DNA of 64,000 nt, taken from Alcaligenes faecalis. GTDB lineage: Bacteria; Pseudomonadota; Gammaproteobacteria; Burkholderiales; Burkholderiaceae_B. The stretch covers positions 372,001-436,000 of the forward strand of contig NZ_CP031747.1 of the NCBI RefSeq assembly GCF_005311025.1. The letters run 5' to 3'. Position numbers and translations under genes: made by a program. Shown here piece by piece: positions 18,582 through 27,097 of the stretch. Numbering within the stretch: position 1 is the stretch's first letter; every line of letters starts with the position of its first letter. The notes below the pieces were generated by a model. That model was not told the DNA's origin. It did no database searches and was given only the letters and a program-made list of their open reading frames with translations.

Positions 18582-21104
18582 ATGGCTTCTCACGCATGTC
18601 TGTCCAGACTGGCCCGCAAAACGGCTGACGCGCAGACTTCACACCCCCATCGCACTGTGTTCCGGCTTAGAGCAGATGTTCTCGCTCTGTTTCTCAGTTC
18701 CACGCTTTGCGCGTTGACGGCAACCTCCTTGATGGCCAGCTCTCCCGCCCTGGCTGCTGACGTAATGGATACCAGCGCCAAACGAACTTACGCTCTGCCG
18801 GCGGGCAAGCTCAGTGACGCTTTGGCCGAGTTTGCCGCGCTTTCTGGTGTACAGCTGGTGTTTGAGCCGCAACAATTGGCGGGCTTGCAAAGCCGCCCCC
18901 TGCAAGGGCAGTACAGTGTTCAGGACGGCTTCGCTCGTTTGCTTGCCGACACGACTTATGAAGCGGTCGCTACAAGCGGCGGCCGCTATGTGCTGCGTTC
19001 CTTGCCTGAAACGGCCATGTCGTCCTCTGTCGATATCCAGGCGGGTGGCGTCACGCAGCTCAGTCCTGTGATTGTCACCGGTTTGTATCGTGGGGATTTG
19101 ACGCCGGTGTATGCAGGCGGCAAGGTGGCCACGGGCAGTCGGGTAGGGTTGTTGGGCTACAAGGATTTCATGGAGACGCCGTTCAGCACCATCAGCTATA
19201 CGGAAGAAGCGGTACGGCAGGCGCAGGATTTGGCGCGGGTAATTGGCTCTACTGACGCTGCGGTGTACGACCTGGGCATGCGTGGCACTGTGCGCGAAGC
19301 TTTTGTGATTCGCGGTTTTGACGTGGGTTCGGGCGATATTGCCTTTGGTGGCTTGTACGGTTTACTGCCTTATAACCGTGTCCCTTTGGAGTTAGTGGAA
19401 CGGGTTGAGGTACTGAAAGGCCCGTCTGCCATGCTCAATGGCATGCCGCCCGGCGGTTCAGTGGGCGGGAGTGTGAACCTGGTCCCCAAACGTGCGACTG
19501 AAACGCCGTTGGCGCGTTTAACCGGCATGTTCGTCTCCGATGGCCAATATGGTAGCCATGTCGATGTAGGGCGCCGCTTTGGTGACAAGCAGCAGTTTGG
19601 TATTCGTTTCAACGGCTTGTATCAGGATGGAAGTACGGCTACCGATAAGCAGTCGAAACGGGCAACTCTGGCGGCATTGGGGCTGGATTGGCGTACGGAT
19701 ACCGTACGGCTGGCGGCTGACTTTTACGTTAGTAAAGACAATGTGAAAGGTGTCACGCGTGGCATTACGGTGGGTCGCGGATTGGATACGCCCGATGTAC
19801 CTAAACCAGGGCAGGCTTTGGCACCAGACTGGACATACTCCCGTGCCGAGGACACCGCGTTTGTGCTGCGTGGCGAAGCTGATCTGAGCAAGGATGTGAC
19901 GGTTTACGGTAACTACGGCCAAGGCAGCACGGATTATGACGGCTTGCTCGGGGTGGTGTTTGCGGTCACCGATCCGCAGGGCCGCTATCGAAACAATTTT
20001 GGACAGCAGCGCCAAGTGCTGGATCGCAAGGCAGGTGATGTGGGCATCATGGCCCGCCTGAGCACGGGCAGCGTGCGGCATGAACTGGCCCTGAGCGTTT
20101 CATACTATGAGCAAGAAGTGCGTTCCAAAACGGTTGTCGGACTATTGCCCACGGACTGGTACACGAATATCTATGCTCCTACTTGGGGGCCAGCTCCCGC
20201 AACAGTCATCGGCAAATCGGACGTGCCCAAAACCGCCTTGTCTCGCCTGAGCAGCGTAGGCATCGCTGACACCCTGTCCTTTGCGGACGATAGCATCATG
20301 TTGACACTGGGAATCCGGCATCAGAACGTCCTGAGCGAGTCCTTCCACCCTGTCAGTGGTGTCAGTACGGCGCGCTACAAGGAGTCGGCCACCTCTCCAT
20401 CGGCGGCCTTGTTGGTCAAGCTCAGCGATGAGGTTTCCGTCTACGGCAACTACATCGAAGGCTTGCGCGAGGGGGCGATTGCTCCAGTGGGCACCAATAA
20501 CGCCGGTGAAATTTTCGCACCGCATAAAACCAGACAACATGAAGTGGGTGTGAAGCTGGATCTGGGTGATTTTGCCGCGACATTGAGTGCCTATCAAATC
20601 CGCCTGCCCAACAGCTATATCGACCCCACAAGCAATATCTTCTCCTTCGATGGTGAGCAGCGTAATCGTGGCCTGGAACTGAATTTCTTTGGAGAGCCTG
20701 TAGAGGGCTTGCGTCTGATGGGGGGCATTGCCTATCTGGATGCCGAGTTGAGCAAGACAGCCGGTGGTGTCAATCAAGGGCGGTTCGTCATGGCCAGACC
20801 CAAGTGGCAAGGCAAGTTGGGCGTGGAGTGGGATGTGCCTGGTGTGACAGGTCTGACGGCGACAGGAAATATGCAGGCGATCCAGGGACAGTATTACAGC
20901 AGCGATAACTCGATGCGTGCGGCGGGTAGAACTATCTTTGATGCCGGCTTGCGTTATCAAACTTCCATCAGCGGTCATGCACTGACTTTGCGTGCCGATG
21001 TACTGAATATCGCCAACAAAGCCTATTGGTCGGCTGGCGGTAGCGGCAAGCTCTGGCAGGGCGCTCCTCGAACATTCATGTTGTCCGCCAGCATGGATTT
21101 CTAA
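18582..21104 (+). CDS. TonB-dependent transducer/receptor with STN domain (cassette 1)
   Basis: This 840-residue outer-membrane receptor has an unusually long signal region (cleavage expected after ALA near residue 59), an STN signalling domain (about 65-120, KLSDALAEFAALSGVQLVFEP), a plug (FVIRGFDVG, VEVLKGPSAMLNGMPPGG) and a 22-strand barrel ending in an aromatic residue (ASMDF). The STN domain shows it also signals to the FecR/FecI pair upstream. The ligand is unknown; the family includes ferric-siderophore receptors. A ribosome-binding site AAAGG precedes the ATG. Confidence 0.93.
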   Translation: MASHACLSRLARKTADAQTSHPHRTVFRLRADVLALFLSSTLCALTATSLMASSPALAADVMDTSAKRTYALPAGKLSDALAEFAALSGVQLVFEPQQLAGLQSRPLQGQYSVQDGFARLLADTTYEAVATSGGRYVLRSLPETAMSSSVDIQAGGVTQLSPVIVTGLYRGDLTPVYAGGKVATGSRVGLLGYKDFMETPFSTISYTEEAVRQAQDLARVIGSTDAAVYDLGMRGTVREAFVIRGFDVGSGDIAFGGLYGLLPYNRVPLELVERVEVLKGPSAMLNGMPPGGSVGGSVNLVPKRATETPLARLTGMFVSDGQYGSHVDVGRRFGDKQQFGIRFNGLYQDGSTATDKQSKRATLAALGLDWRTDTVRLAADFYVSKDNVKGVTRGITVGRGLDTPDVPKPGQALAPDWTYSRAEDTAFVLRGEADLSKDVTVYGNYGQGSTDYDGLLGVVFAVTDPQGRYRNNFGQQRQVLDRKAGDVGIMARLSTGSVRHELALSVSYYEQEVRSKTVVGLLPTDWYTNIYAPTWGPAPATVIGKSDVPKTALSRLSSVGIADTLSFADDSIMLTLGIRHQNVLSESFHPVSGVSTARYKESATSPSAALLVKLSDEVSVYGNYIEGLREGAIAPVGTNNAGEIFAPHKTRQHEVGVKLDLGDFAATLSAYQIRLPNSYIDPTSNIFSFDGEQRNRGLELNFFGEPVEGLRLMGGIAYLDAELSKTAGGVNQGRFVMARPKWQGKLGVEWDVPGVTGLTATGNMQAIQGQYYSSDNSMRAAGRTIFDAGLRYQTSISGHALTLRADVLNIANKAYWSAGGSGKLWQGAPRTFMLSASMDF

Positions 21105-21144
21105 TCCAGACGAATTTCACTTATTACCAAGCACGAGGTGGACT

Positions 21145-22299
21145 ATGAATAAATGGCAGCGATATGGATTGCTGGCCTGCGTCAGCGTGACAACTGCTTG
21201 CGCACAATTGGGTGCGGACAAGCGGGCAGCGGTAAGTCCCGCGACCCAGGAGCAAATAGCGCAGGAAACGATACAGGTGACGCGCAAAATGATTGCGCCG
21301 CGCTTGTATGAACTCGCTTATTCGGCGCGTCAGCAGGCGGTTTTTGTGGCATCAGCCGGGGGCGCGGATCCTGTCAGTGAACCTTCCAGAATCTTGCGTC
21401 TGAATCCAGCTGATTTGTCGGTGACCGTAGAAATTCCGCTGGAGCGGGGTGGGTTCGGAGTTGCACTGGATGATGCCGCCAACCGTCTGTATGTGGGCAA
21501 TGCGCTGACGGCCTCGGTGACGGTTGTTGATACAACACAAAATCGCGTTCTTGGCGTCGTGCAATTAGCCAAGCCCATTCGTTATGACGGTGATAAAGCG
21601 ATCTATCCGCATCTGCTGCGCGAGCTGGTCGTGGATCAGAAGCGGCAACGCCTCTATGCTCCGGGTCTGAGTGCCCAAGGCAGTGTGCTGTATGTCGTCG
21701 ATACGGCCAATCTGAAACTGGATCGGGTTGTCTCTGGCCTGGGAGCAGGCGCAGCGGGCATTGCTCTGGATAAAGAGGGCAACAGGCTCTATGTGTCCAA
21801 CTTGCAGGGACAGGTATTTGGCATTGATACAAAGACCTTGACCATCAAAACTCAATGGGAGGTCAAGGCGGATCAATTGCTGAACCTGGCTTATGACCAC
21901 AAACGCCATCGTCTGCTGGCAAGTGATCTGGGCTCGGAGCGTATGGATACCTTGCGCAAGGAGAAAGCCGGGCTGACGGAGTATGAAAAGCGCGGAACCG
22001 GACATAGGATGGTGGCGATTGATGCCAGAAACGGTGCCCTGTTGGCCAGCGTACCGACGGGCAAGGCTCCCATTGCACCGATGCTGGATGAAGGCCGGGA
22101 CCGTGTTTATGTTTCCAACCGGGATAGCGGCACGATCAGCGTGCTGGATGCAGAGGACTACACGCTTTTGGCGACGGTGCCTTTGGCGCCGCACCCTAAT
22201 AGTTTGGCCTTGGATGCAGCTTCGGGAAATGTCTACGTGTCCATCAAGGAAGAGAACAGAACAGCAAGGGAAGGCGTGGCCCGGTTAGCGCCTCGTTAA
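21145..22299 (+). CDS. yncE: YncE-like beta-propeller protein
   Basis: The 384-residue protein begins with a signal sequence that ends at a Cys (VSVTTACAQ), possibly a lipobox. It is made of repeated beta-propeller blades (for example NRLYVGNALTASVTVVDT, NRLYVSNLQGQVFGID, DRVYVSNRDSGTISVLDA). The spacing and motifs YELAYS, LRELVVD and HPNSLALDA match what I recall of E. coli YncE, an iron-repressed periplasmic protein encoded next to the TonB receptor YncD. It follows the cassette 1 receptor by 40 bases and probably shares its regulation. Function unproven. Confidence 0.85.
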   Translation: MNKWQRYGLLACVSVTTACAQLGADKRAAVSPATQEQIAQETIQVTRKMIAPRLYELAYSARQQAVFVASAGGADPVSEPSRILRLNPADLSVTVEIPLERGGFGVALDDAANRLYVGNALTASVTVVDTTQNRVLGVVQLAKPIRYDGDKAIYPHLLRELVVDQKRQRLYAPGLSAQGSVLYVVDTANLKLDRVVSGLGAGAAGIALDKEGNRLYVSNLQGQVFGIDTKTLTIKTQWEVKADQLLNLAYDHKRHRLLASDLGSERMDTLRKEKAGLTEYEKRGTGHRMVAIDARNGALLASVPTGKAPIAPMLDEGRDRVYVSNRDSGTISVLDAEDYTLLATVPLAPHPNSLALDAASGNVYVSIKEENRTAREGVARLAPR

Positions 22300-22480
22300 G
22301 CTTGTTTCAAGAACGCCCGCCATTTGAACTGCACCCCAAATATTGGACAACCATCCAAGCTTTGGGGGCAGATCAGTTGGCGGTTTTTTTTGTTCGTTTG
22401 CCTGATAAAGGAGACAAAGATCTCAGGAGATGATCCTTTTGTTTCAAGGCTTTTTCCTGTTCGGATCAAAACACAATAAC

Positions 22481-22499
22481 AATAATGAGAATCGTTGTT
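22481..22499. promoter_or_regulatory. Fur box before the second ECF sigma gene
   Basis: AATAATGAGAATCGTTGTT matches 14 of 19 positions of the Fur consensus GATAATGATAATCATTATC. It lies 40 bases before the sigma factor start, over the expected promoter. This is the clearest Fur site in the window. Confidence 0.75.
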
Positions 22500-22539
22500 A
22501 TTATTATGTCCCCTTGATCTATTTACCCCATGCCGTTCT

Positions 22540-23043
22540 ATGTCGCGTTTTTCGTCCTCACGTAAAACTTGGCTCGTGCATTACCACGAGCTGGTTAAGA
22601 CGTGGACGCGACGTTCATCAAACAGCTGTGATGGGGAAGATGTGGCCCACGATGCTATTGCCGGAATGCTGGAACAAGACGTAGCCCGAATCAGCAATCC
22701 CAGAGCCTATTTGCATCGCAGTGCGGCCAACAGTCTGATACAGCGACAAAAGCGGGAGCAGCCTGCTTTAACGATTCCCTTGCAGGATCTGAGCGAACAG
22801 GATCATCCCGTGGTGTCGGGCGCCGAGGAGGCAGCCTATTGCGGGCAGTTGTCGGAAGCCTTGCTGGCGGCCCTGGATGAGCTGCCACCCGTCTGTCAGC
22901 AGGTTTTTTCCTGCCACAGGCTGGAAGGCTGGACCGTGCCTGAAATCGCCAGTCATCTGGGTTTGTCTGTCAGTTCGGTAGAAAAGTACCTGACCCGCAG
23001 CATGCGTCATTTGCAGCTTAAGTTGCAGCAGTTTTCCTCTTAA
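22540..23043 (+). CDS. FecI-type ECF sigma factor (cassette 2)
   Basis: The 167-residue protein carries sigma region 2 (YHELVKTWTRRSS ... GEDVAHDAIAGML) and region 4 (ALDELPPVCQQVFSCHRLEGWTVPEIASHL ... SVEKYLTRSM). The ATG at 22540 (MSRFSSSRK) is preferred over a TTG 45 bases upstream that falls inside the Fur box. It should control the receptor at 24285-26735 together with the FecR-type protein that follows. Confidence 0.92.
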   Translation: MSRFSSSRKTWLVHYHELVKTWTRRSSNSCDGEDVAHDAIAGMLEQDVARISNPRAYLHRSAANSLIQRQKREQPALTIPLQDLSEQDHPVVSGAEEAAYCGQLSEALLAALDELPPVCQQVFSCHRLEGWTVPEIASHLGLSVSSVEKYLTRSMRHLQLKLQQFSS

Positions 23044-23124
23044 TATAACGATGCACGCCATGAGCACTTTTCTGTCTTCACCCGTATTGGTACAGGGATT
23101 AACCGGCGAGCTATCGTAGCGACT

Positions 23125-24114
23125 ATGAGCTTATCCCATTCACTTCCCATTCCTGATGATCCACACGACGCTGCCGCGTTCTGGTTTGCGCGCGTGCGAG
23201 GTGGCCTGATGCAGGAGGGGGATCAGACGCTGCTCAAGCAATGGCGTGAACAGGACCCGCGTCATGCGCAGGCTTATCAGGACATGGAAGCCATGTGGTT
23301 GATTGCGCAGGCAACACCGGATGCCGCTTTCAAGGCACGCTTGGCACAAAACACTCGCCCTCGGGCACCGCAATGGGGACGTAGAGCGTTTATCGCAGGG
23401 TTGGGAAGTGCCTGTGCGGCGATAGCGGGTGTCGCTGTTCTGGGGCCGCAGCGTTGGCTGGAAAGTGAGCAATATACCCAGCGCTATGTCAGCCGCAAGG
23501 GCGAACGGCTTGAGCAGACCTTGCCGGACGGATCGCTGATCAGTCTGAATACCGATAGCGTGGTGCACGTGTCCTTTTATCAGTCCGAGCGCCGCGTCGT
23601 GTTGGAAAAAGGGGAGGCTTTTTTCCAGGTGCGCTCCGAGCCAGATCGGCCTTTTAATGTCGATGCCGGCCAGGCCGTGATACGGGTGACGGGCACTCGT
23701 TTTAATGTGCGACGCGAGACGGACACGGTTGATGTGGCGGTTGATTCCGGTTCGGTACGTGTAGAGAGCGGACCCTGGTGGAACAGCACCAATTACAACC
23801 TCGTAGGGGAGCAGGGTGTGCGTCTGGGCGGCGGTCAACAGGCCTCCGTGCAGTCACGAAATATGGTGCAGGCTTTGGCCTGGCGTCAGGGTCGAGCCAT
23901 TTTCGATGCTGAGCCACTGGAGCACATCGTAGCCGAGCTCAATCGCTACAAGGAGCCAGGCATTGTGCTGCATAGCCCATCCTTGCGCGGGCTGCGAGTG
24001 ACCGGTGTTTTCGATGTGAATGATCCCCAGGCTTTTCTGGGCGTCCTGCCCTCATTGGCACCCGTGGTGATTGTCCAAGGACCCGATGGCCGGTTGGGTA
24101 TTGCGGCTCGTTAG
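23125..24114 (+). CDS. FecR-type anti-sigma factor with twin-arginine-like membrane segment (cassette 2)
   Basis: The 329-residue protein has the N-terminal anti-sigma domain (DDAAAFWFARVRGG ... LKQWREQDPRHAQAY), a membrane segment at about residues 90-110 that begins GRRAFIAGLG, and a periplasmic FecR domain (LPDGSLISLNTDSVVHVSF, RVTGTRFNVRRE). The RR-x-F pattern before the hydrophobic stretch resembles a Tat motif, as reported for the PupR regulator. It sits between its sigma factor and receptor. Confidence 0.93.
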   Translation: MSLSHSLPIPDDPHDAAAFWFARVRGGLMQEGDQTLLKQWREQDPRHAQAYQDMEAMWLIAQATPDAAFKARLAQNTRPRAPQWGRRAFIAGLGSACAAIAGVAVLGPQRWLESEQYTQRYVSRKGERLEQTLPDGSLISLNTDSVVHVSFYQSERRVVLEKGEAFFQVRSEPDRPFNVDAGQAVIRVTGTRFNVRRETDTVDVAVDSGSVRVESGPWWNSTNYNLVGEQGVRLGGGQQASVQSRNMVQALAWRQGRAIFDAEPLEHIVAELNRYKEPGIVLHSPSLRGLRVTGVFDVNDPQAFLGVLPSLAPVVIVQGPDGRLGIAAR

Positions 24115-24152
24115 ACCACATATTCCTTGAAAGATACAATTGCTTTCAATTT

Positions 24153-24171
24153 AGGAACGAGAATCGTTACG
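24153..24171. promoter_or_regulatory. Candidate Fur-like dyad before the second receptor gene
   Basis: The stretch holds a perfect inverted repeat AACGA-GAA-TCGTT and matches 11 of 19 Fur-consensus positions. It is located between the FecR gene and the receptor gene, which may therefore have its own iron-repressed promoter in addition to sigma-factor control. Confidence 0.45.
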
Positions 24172-24284
24172 GAGTTTGCTCCTGATTGACTCTTATGAGG
24201 GAAGGGACAGTTTTGCGTCCCTGATTGCCTTTGGCCAAAGGGCTTGTCGCTTTGTGCGTCGCTTTCCTTATAACGAGTACTACG

Positions 24285-26735
24285 GTGTATCCACAGAACA
24301 CAAATAAACGATGGCCTCTTTTTGCCTTGCGCCCGGTGCAGGGTGTAGGGCTCAGCGTATTGGCACTGGCCTTGTCGTTCAGTCCCTTGGGGCAGGCGAT
24401 TGCGCAGGACGCGCCTGCGCTGTCAATCTCTATTCCGGCTCAATCCCTGAACCGGGCTTTACTTGAGTTGGGGCAGCAGGCAGACATTCAAATCTATTAT
24501 TTGCCCGATACCGTCAGTGGCTTTCAGGCAGCGCCAGTCAGGGGGCGCATGACGCCGCAGCAGGCTATGCAAAGCTTGTTGAGGGGGACGGGCGTGCAAG
24601 CCAGCTGGAAAGGGCGAACGGTTTCTTTAACCCTAGCAAGCCGTGATGACACTACGCAATTGGCTCCGATCACGGTTATGGCCAATACGAGCCTGGCGAC
24701 GGAAGGGAGTGGATCCTATGTCACCCCCAGAGTCAGTATCAGCAAGGGTGAGCAGTCCTTGCGGGAGATTCCCCAGGCCGTCTCGGTCATCACCCGTCAG
24801 CAGCTGGATGATCAGGGTGTGACCGATATTCGGGATGCCTTGAACAAGGCGCCGGGTGTCACTATGGTGGCCAATGATCCCGGTGGTCAGTTCTATTCGC
24901 GTGGCTTCTTTATCCAGAGCTATCAGTTTGACGGTGTGCCTTTGGAGCGCCAGTTGTATGCGCGTGGCTCTGCCTTTAATTCAGATACTTCGATTTATGA
25001 TCGCGTTGAAATCATGCGTGGTCCGCAAGGTCTATTTGAAGGCGCGGGGGATCCTTCAGGGTCGGTGAATATGGTGCGTAAACGTCCCACCAACGAGCGA
25101 CAGTTTGTATTTACTGGCACAACTGGATCGTGGGACCGCTACGGTGCTCAGGCGGATTTGTCCGGCGCACTGAACGACTCGGCCACTGTCCGCGGACGGG
25201 TGGTGTTGAATTATGACAAGCAAGACTCCTTCCGCGATTATGTGGGCTCGGTGGATCGCACGTTTTACGGGGCTCTCGACTTTGATCTGGGGCCGGCCAC
25301 CACAGTAGGTTTGGGTTATAGCCGCGAGAAACCCTATGGTGTCATCGATTGGTCGGCTTTGCCCAATTATGGTGATGGCTCTATGCCAGACTACCCGCGG
25401 CATACGAACTTGAGCGCACCCTGGAACCATACGTCCAAGACTCAGGACACCTGGTTTGCAGATTTTGCGCATCGCTTTAACGAGGACTGGAAATTCAAGG
25501 CCAGCTTAGTGCGTGTGCGTGAGTCCAACGATGTGAAGTATCTGCTCCGGACAGGGCGTTTGGGCCCTCCTAATACCTTTCGGGGAGACGCCTACGCCTT
25601 TGATATGGTGTCGCGCCAATGGGGTGGCGATGCCTATTTGAACGGACGTACTCGTTTGTTTGACCGGCAGCTGGATGTCATCCTGGGCGCTAATTTTTCT
25701 CGTTTGCGCAGCCATGACTTGTGGGGCTGGATGCGAAATGTAGAGAACCTGAATGCGTCGTACCAGCAGCGTGTCACCGCTCCCGAATTGGCCAGTGAAG
25801 ATATTATTGCTGCCAATCGTATGGATGACGGCTATCGTTCGGACAAGAAAGGCGTGTATGCCACGGCACGCTATCAGCTCGCCGAGCCCTTTTCCGTGTT
25901 AGTAGGTGGCCGTCTCTCCTGGTATGAGCAGACCTACCTGTCTGACGGTGTTTGGGGGAAATCCGAAACCAATGCCAAGGAAAACAGCAAGTTCACCCCC
26001 TTTATGGGGTTGGTGGTGGATCTGGATAATCAATGGTCCGTCTATGCCAGTTACGCCGATATTTTTCGGCCACAAAGCCAGCGCGACCGCTCCGGTGCTT
26101 TTCTGAGTCCTGTCACAGGTCGTAATTACGAGTTGGGCTTGAAAGGCGAGTTGATGGATGGACGCGTCAATACCTTGTTGGCGGTTTTCCGCACTGATCA
26201 AAAGGGCGTGGCTTTCGAGGATGGTACGGTGCCTGAGAGCGTGGCCAACTTGAATTGCGGCGGTACGTGCTACCGGCCCTCTGCGCAGGTTCGTAGTCAG
26301 GGTTTTGAGGCGGAAATCAACGGTGAAATCTTGCGTGGCTTGCAGGTGGCTGCCTCGTATACCTACACCCAGACGCGTAACCGGGGCAATGATGTCCCGT
26401 CTGTGGGTTACGATATTTCCGCCAATACGGGTGTGCCACGTCATATGGCACGAGTCTGGGCCAATTACCGTTTGCCAGGGCAATGGCATAAATGGAGCAT
26501 GGGCGCGGGATTGAATCTGCAAAGTGCTTCGTCCAGCTTCGGCTACTACGGACGCAAGCAAGGTGGCTATGCCGTTGCGGATGCCCGCGTCGCCTATCAG
26601 TTTAGCGATCAGCTCAGTGCTGCCGTCAATATCAATAACTTGTTTGACCGCCATTATTTCCAGTCGATCAGTTATGACCATAATTACTATGGCACCCCAC
26701 GCACTGTTTATCTGACCGTGCAATATCGAATTTAA
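24285..26735 (+). CDS. TonB-dependent siderophore receptor/transducer with STN domain (cassette 2)
   Basis: This receptor has a signal peptide (GVGLSVLALALSFSPLGQAIAQ), an STN domain (SLNRALLELGQQADIQIYYLP), a TonB box region (ITVMA), a plug (QAVSVITRQQLDDQGV, DRVEIMRGPQGLFEGAGDPSG) and a barrel with the siderophore-receptor patterns seen in FpvA/FoxA-like proteins. The start is uncertain: GTG at 24285 gives 816 residues and a normal signal peptide, while TTG at 24225 would give 836; there is no in-frame ATG. It ends in Ile rather than the usual aromatic residue. A ferric siderophore is the likely ligand. Confidence 0.93.
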   Translation: MYPQNTNKRWPLFALRPVQGVGLSVLALALSFSPLGQAIAQDAPALSISIPAQSLNRALLELGQQADIQIYYLPDTVSGFQAAPVRGRMTPQQAMQSLLRGTGVQASWKGRTVSLTLASRDDTTQLAPITVMANTSLATEGSGSYVTPRVSISKGEQSLREIPQAVSVITRQQLDDQGVTDIRDALNKAPGVTMVANDPGGQFYSRGFFIQSYQFDGVPLERQLYARGSAFNSDTSIYDRVEIMRGPQGLFEGAGDPSGSVNMVRKRPTNERQFVFTGTTGSWDRYGAQADLSGALNDSATVRGRVVLNYDKQDSFRDYVGSVDRTFYGALDFDLGPATTVGLGYSREKPYGVIDWSALPNYGDGSMPDYPRHTNLSAPWNHTSKTQDTWFADFAHRFNEDWKFKASLVRVRESNDVKYLLRTGRLGPPNTFRGDAYAFDMVSRQWGGDAYLNGRTRLFDRQLDVILGANFSRLRSHDLWGWMRNVENLNASYQQRVTAPELASEDIIAANRMDDGYRSDKKGVYATARYQLAEPFSVLVGGRLSWYEQTYLSDGVWGKSETNAKENSKFTPFMGLVVDLDNQWSVYASYADIFRPQSQRDRSGAFLSPVTGRNYELGLKGELMDGRVNTLLAVFRTDQKGVAFEDGTVPESVANLNCGGTCYRPSAQVRSQGFEAEINGEILRGLQVAASYTYTQTRNRGNDVPSVGYDISANTGVPRHMARVWANYRLPGQWHKWSMGAGLNLQSASSSFGYYGRKQGGYAVADARVAYQFSDQLSAAVNINNLFDRHYFQSISYDHNYYGTPRTVYLTVQYRI

Positions 26736-26839
26736 GGCAACAGAGCCGGCAGCCGGACAAGCCCATCCAGCTCGGCTTTTGCGAATATTCTGGCCCGCTG
26801 CCAAGGGGCAGACTGTGAACTGACTTTTGGGAGATTCCA

Positions 26840-27097
26840 ATGAGACAGTTCATCAGGCGGCAGCGCGGCCAGGGCATGGTCGAGTATTTAATTATTGTGG
26901 CTTTGGTCGCGGTGGCGGCCATTGCGGTGTACCAGTCCTTTGGTCAGGTGATTCGCAATCAGACCGCGGCCATGGCCAAGGAACTGGCGGGGGAGGATGG
27001 CTCCGAGCAGACTCAGCAAGCGCAATCTGCCGCTTCTGCTGCGGCCGCTCAAGGCAGTGCCAAGAGCCTGAAATCCTTTACGGGCAATGCGCAATGA
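26840..27097 (+). CDS. Flp/Tad-type pilin-like protein
   Basis: The 85-residue protein has a short basic leader and a prepilin-type motif RG/QGMVEY, with the Glu-Tyr pair at positions 5-6 after the predicted cleavage. A single hydrophobic helix (LIIVALVAVAAIAVYQSF) follows. The C-terminal 35 residues are rich in Ala, Gln and Ser. This fits the major subunit of a Tad pilus, somewhat longer than typical Flp. A GGGAGA ribosome-binding site precedes it. Its stop overlaps the next ATG (ATGA), as throughout this locus. Confidence 0.82.
   Translation: MRQFIRRQRGQGMVEYLIIVALVAVAAIAVYQSFGQVIRNQTAAMAKELAGEDGSEQTQQAQSAASAAAAQGSAKSLKSFTGNAQ

Noticed and set aside
26745-26785. Terminator after the second TonB receptor
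   Set aside because: The only pairing found is a 6-base stem with a G-T pair and a long loop, too weak to list.
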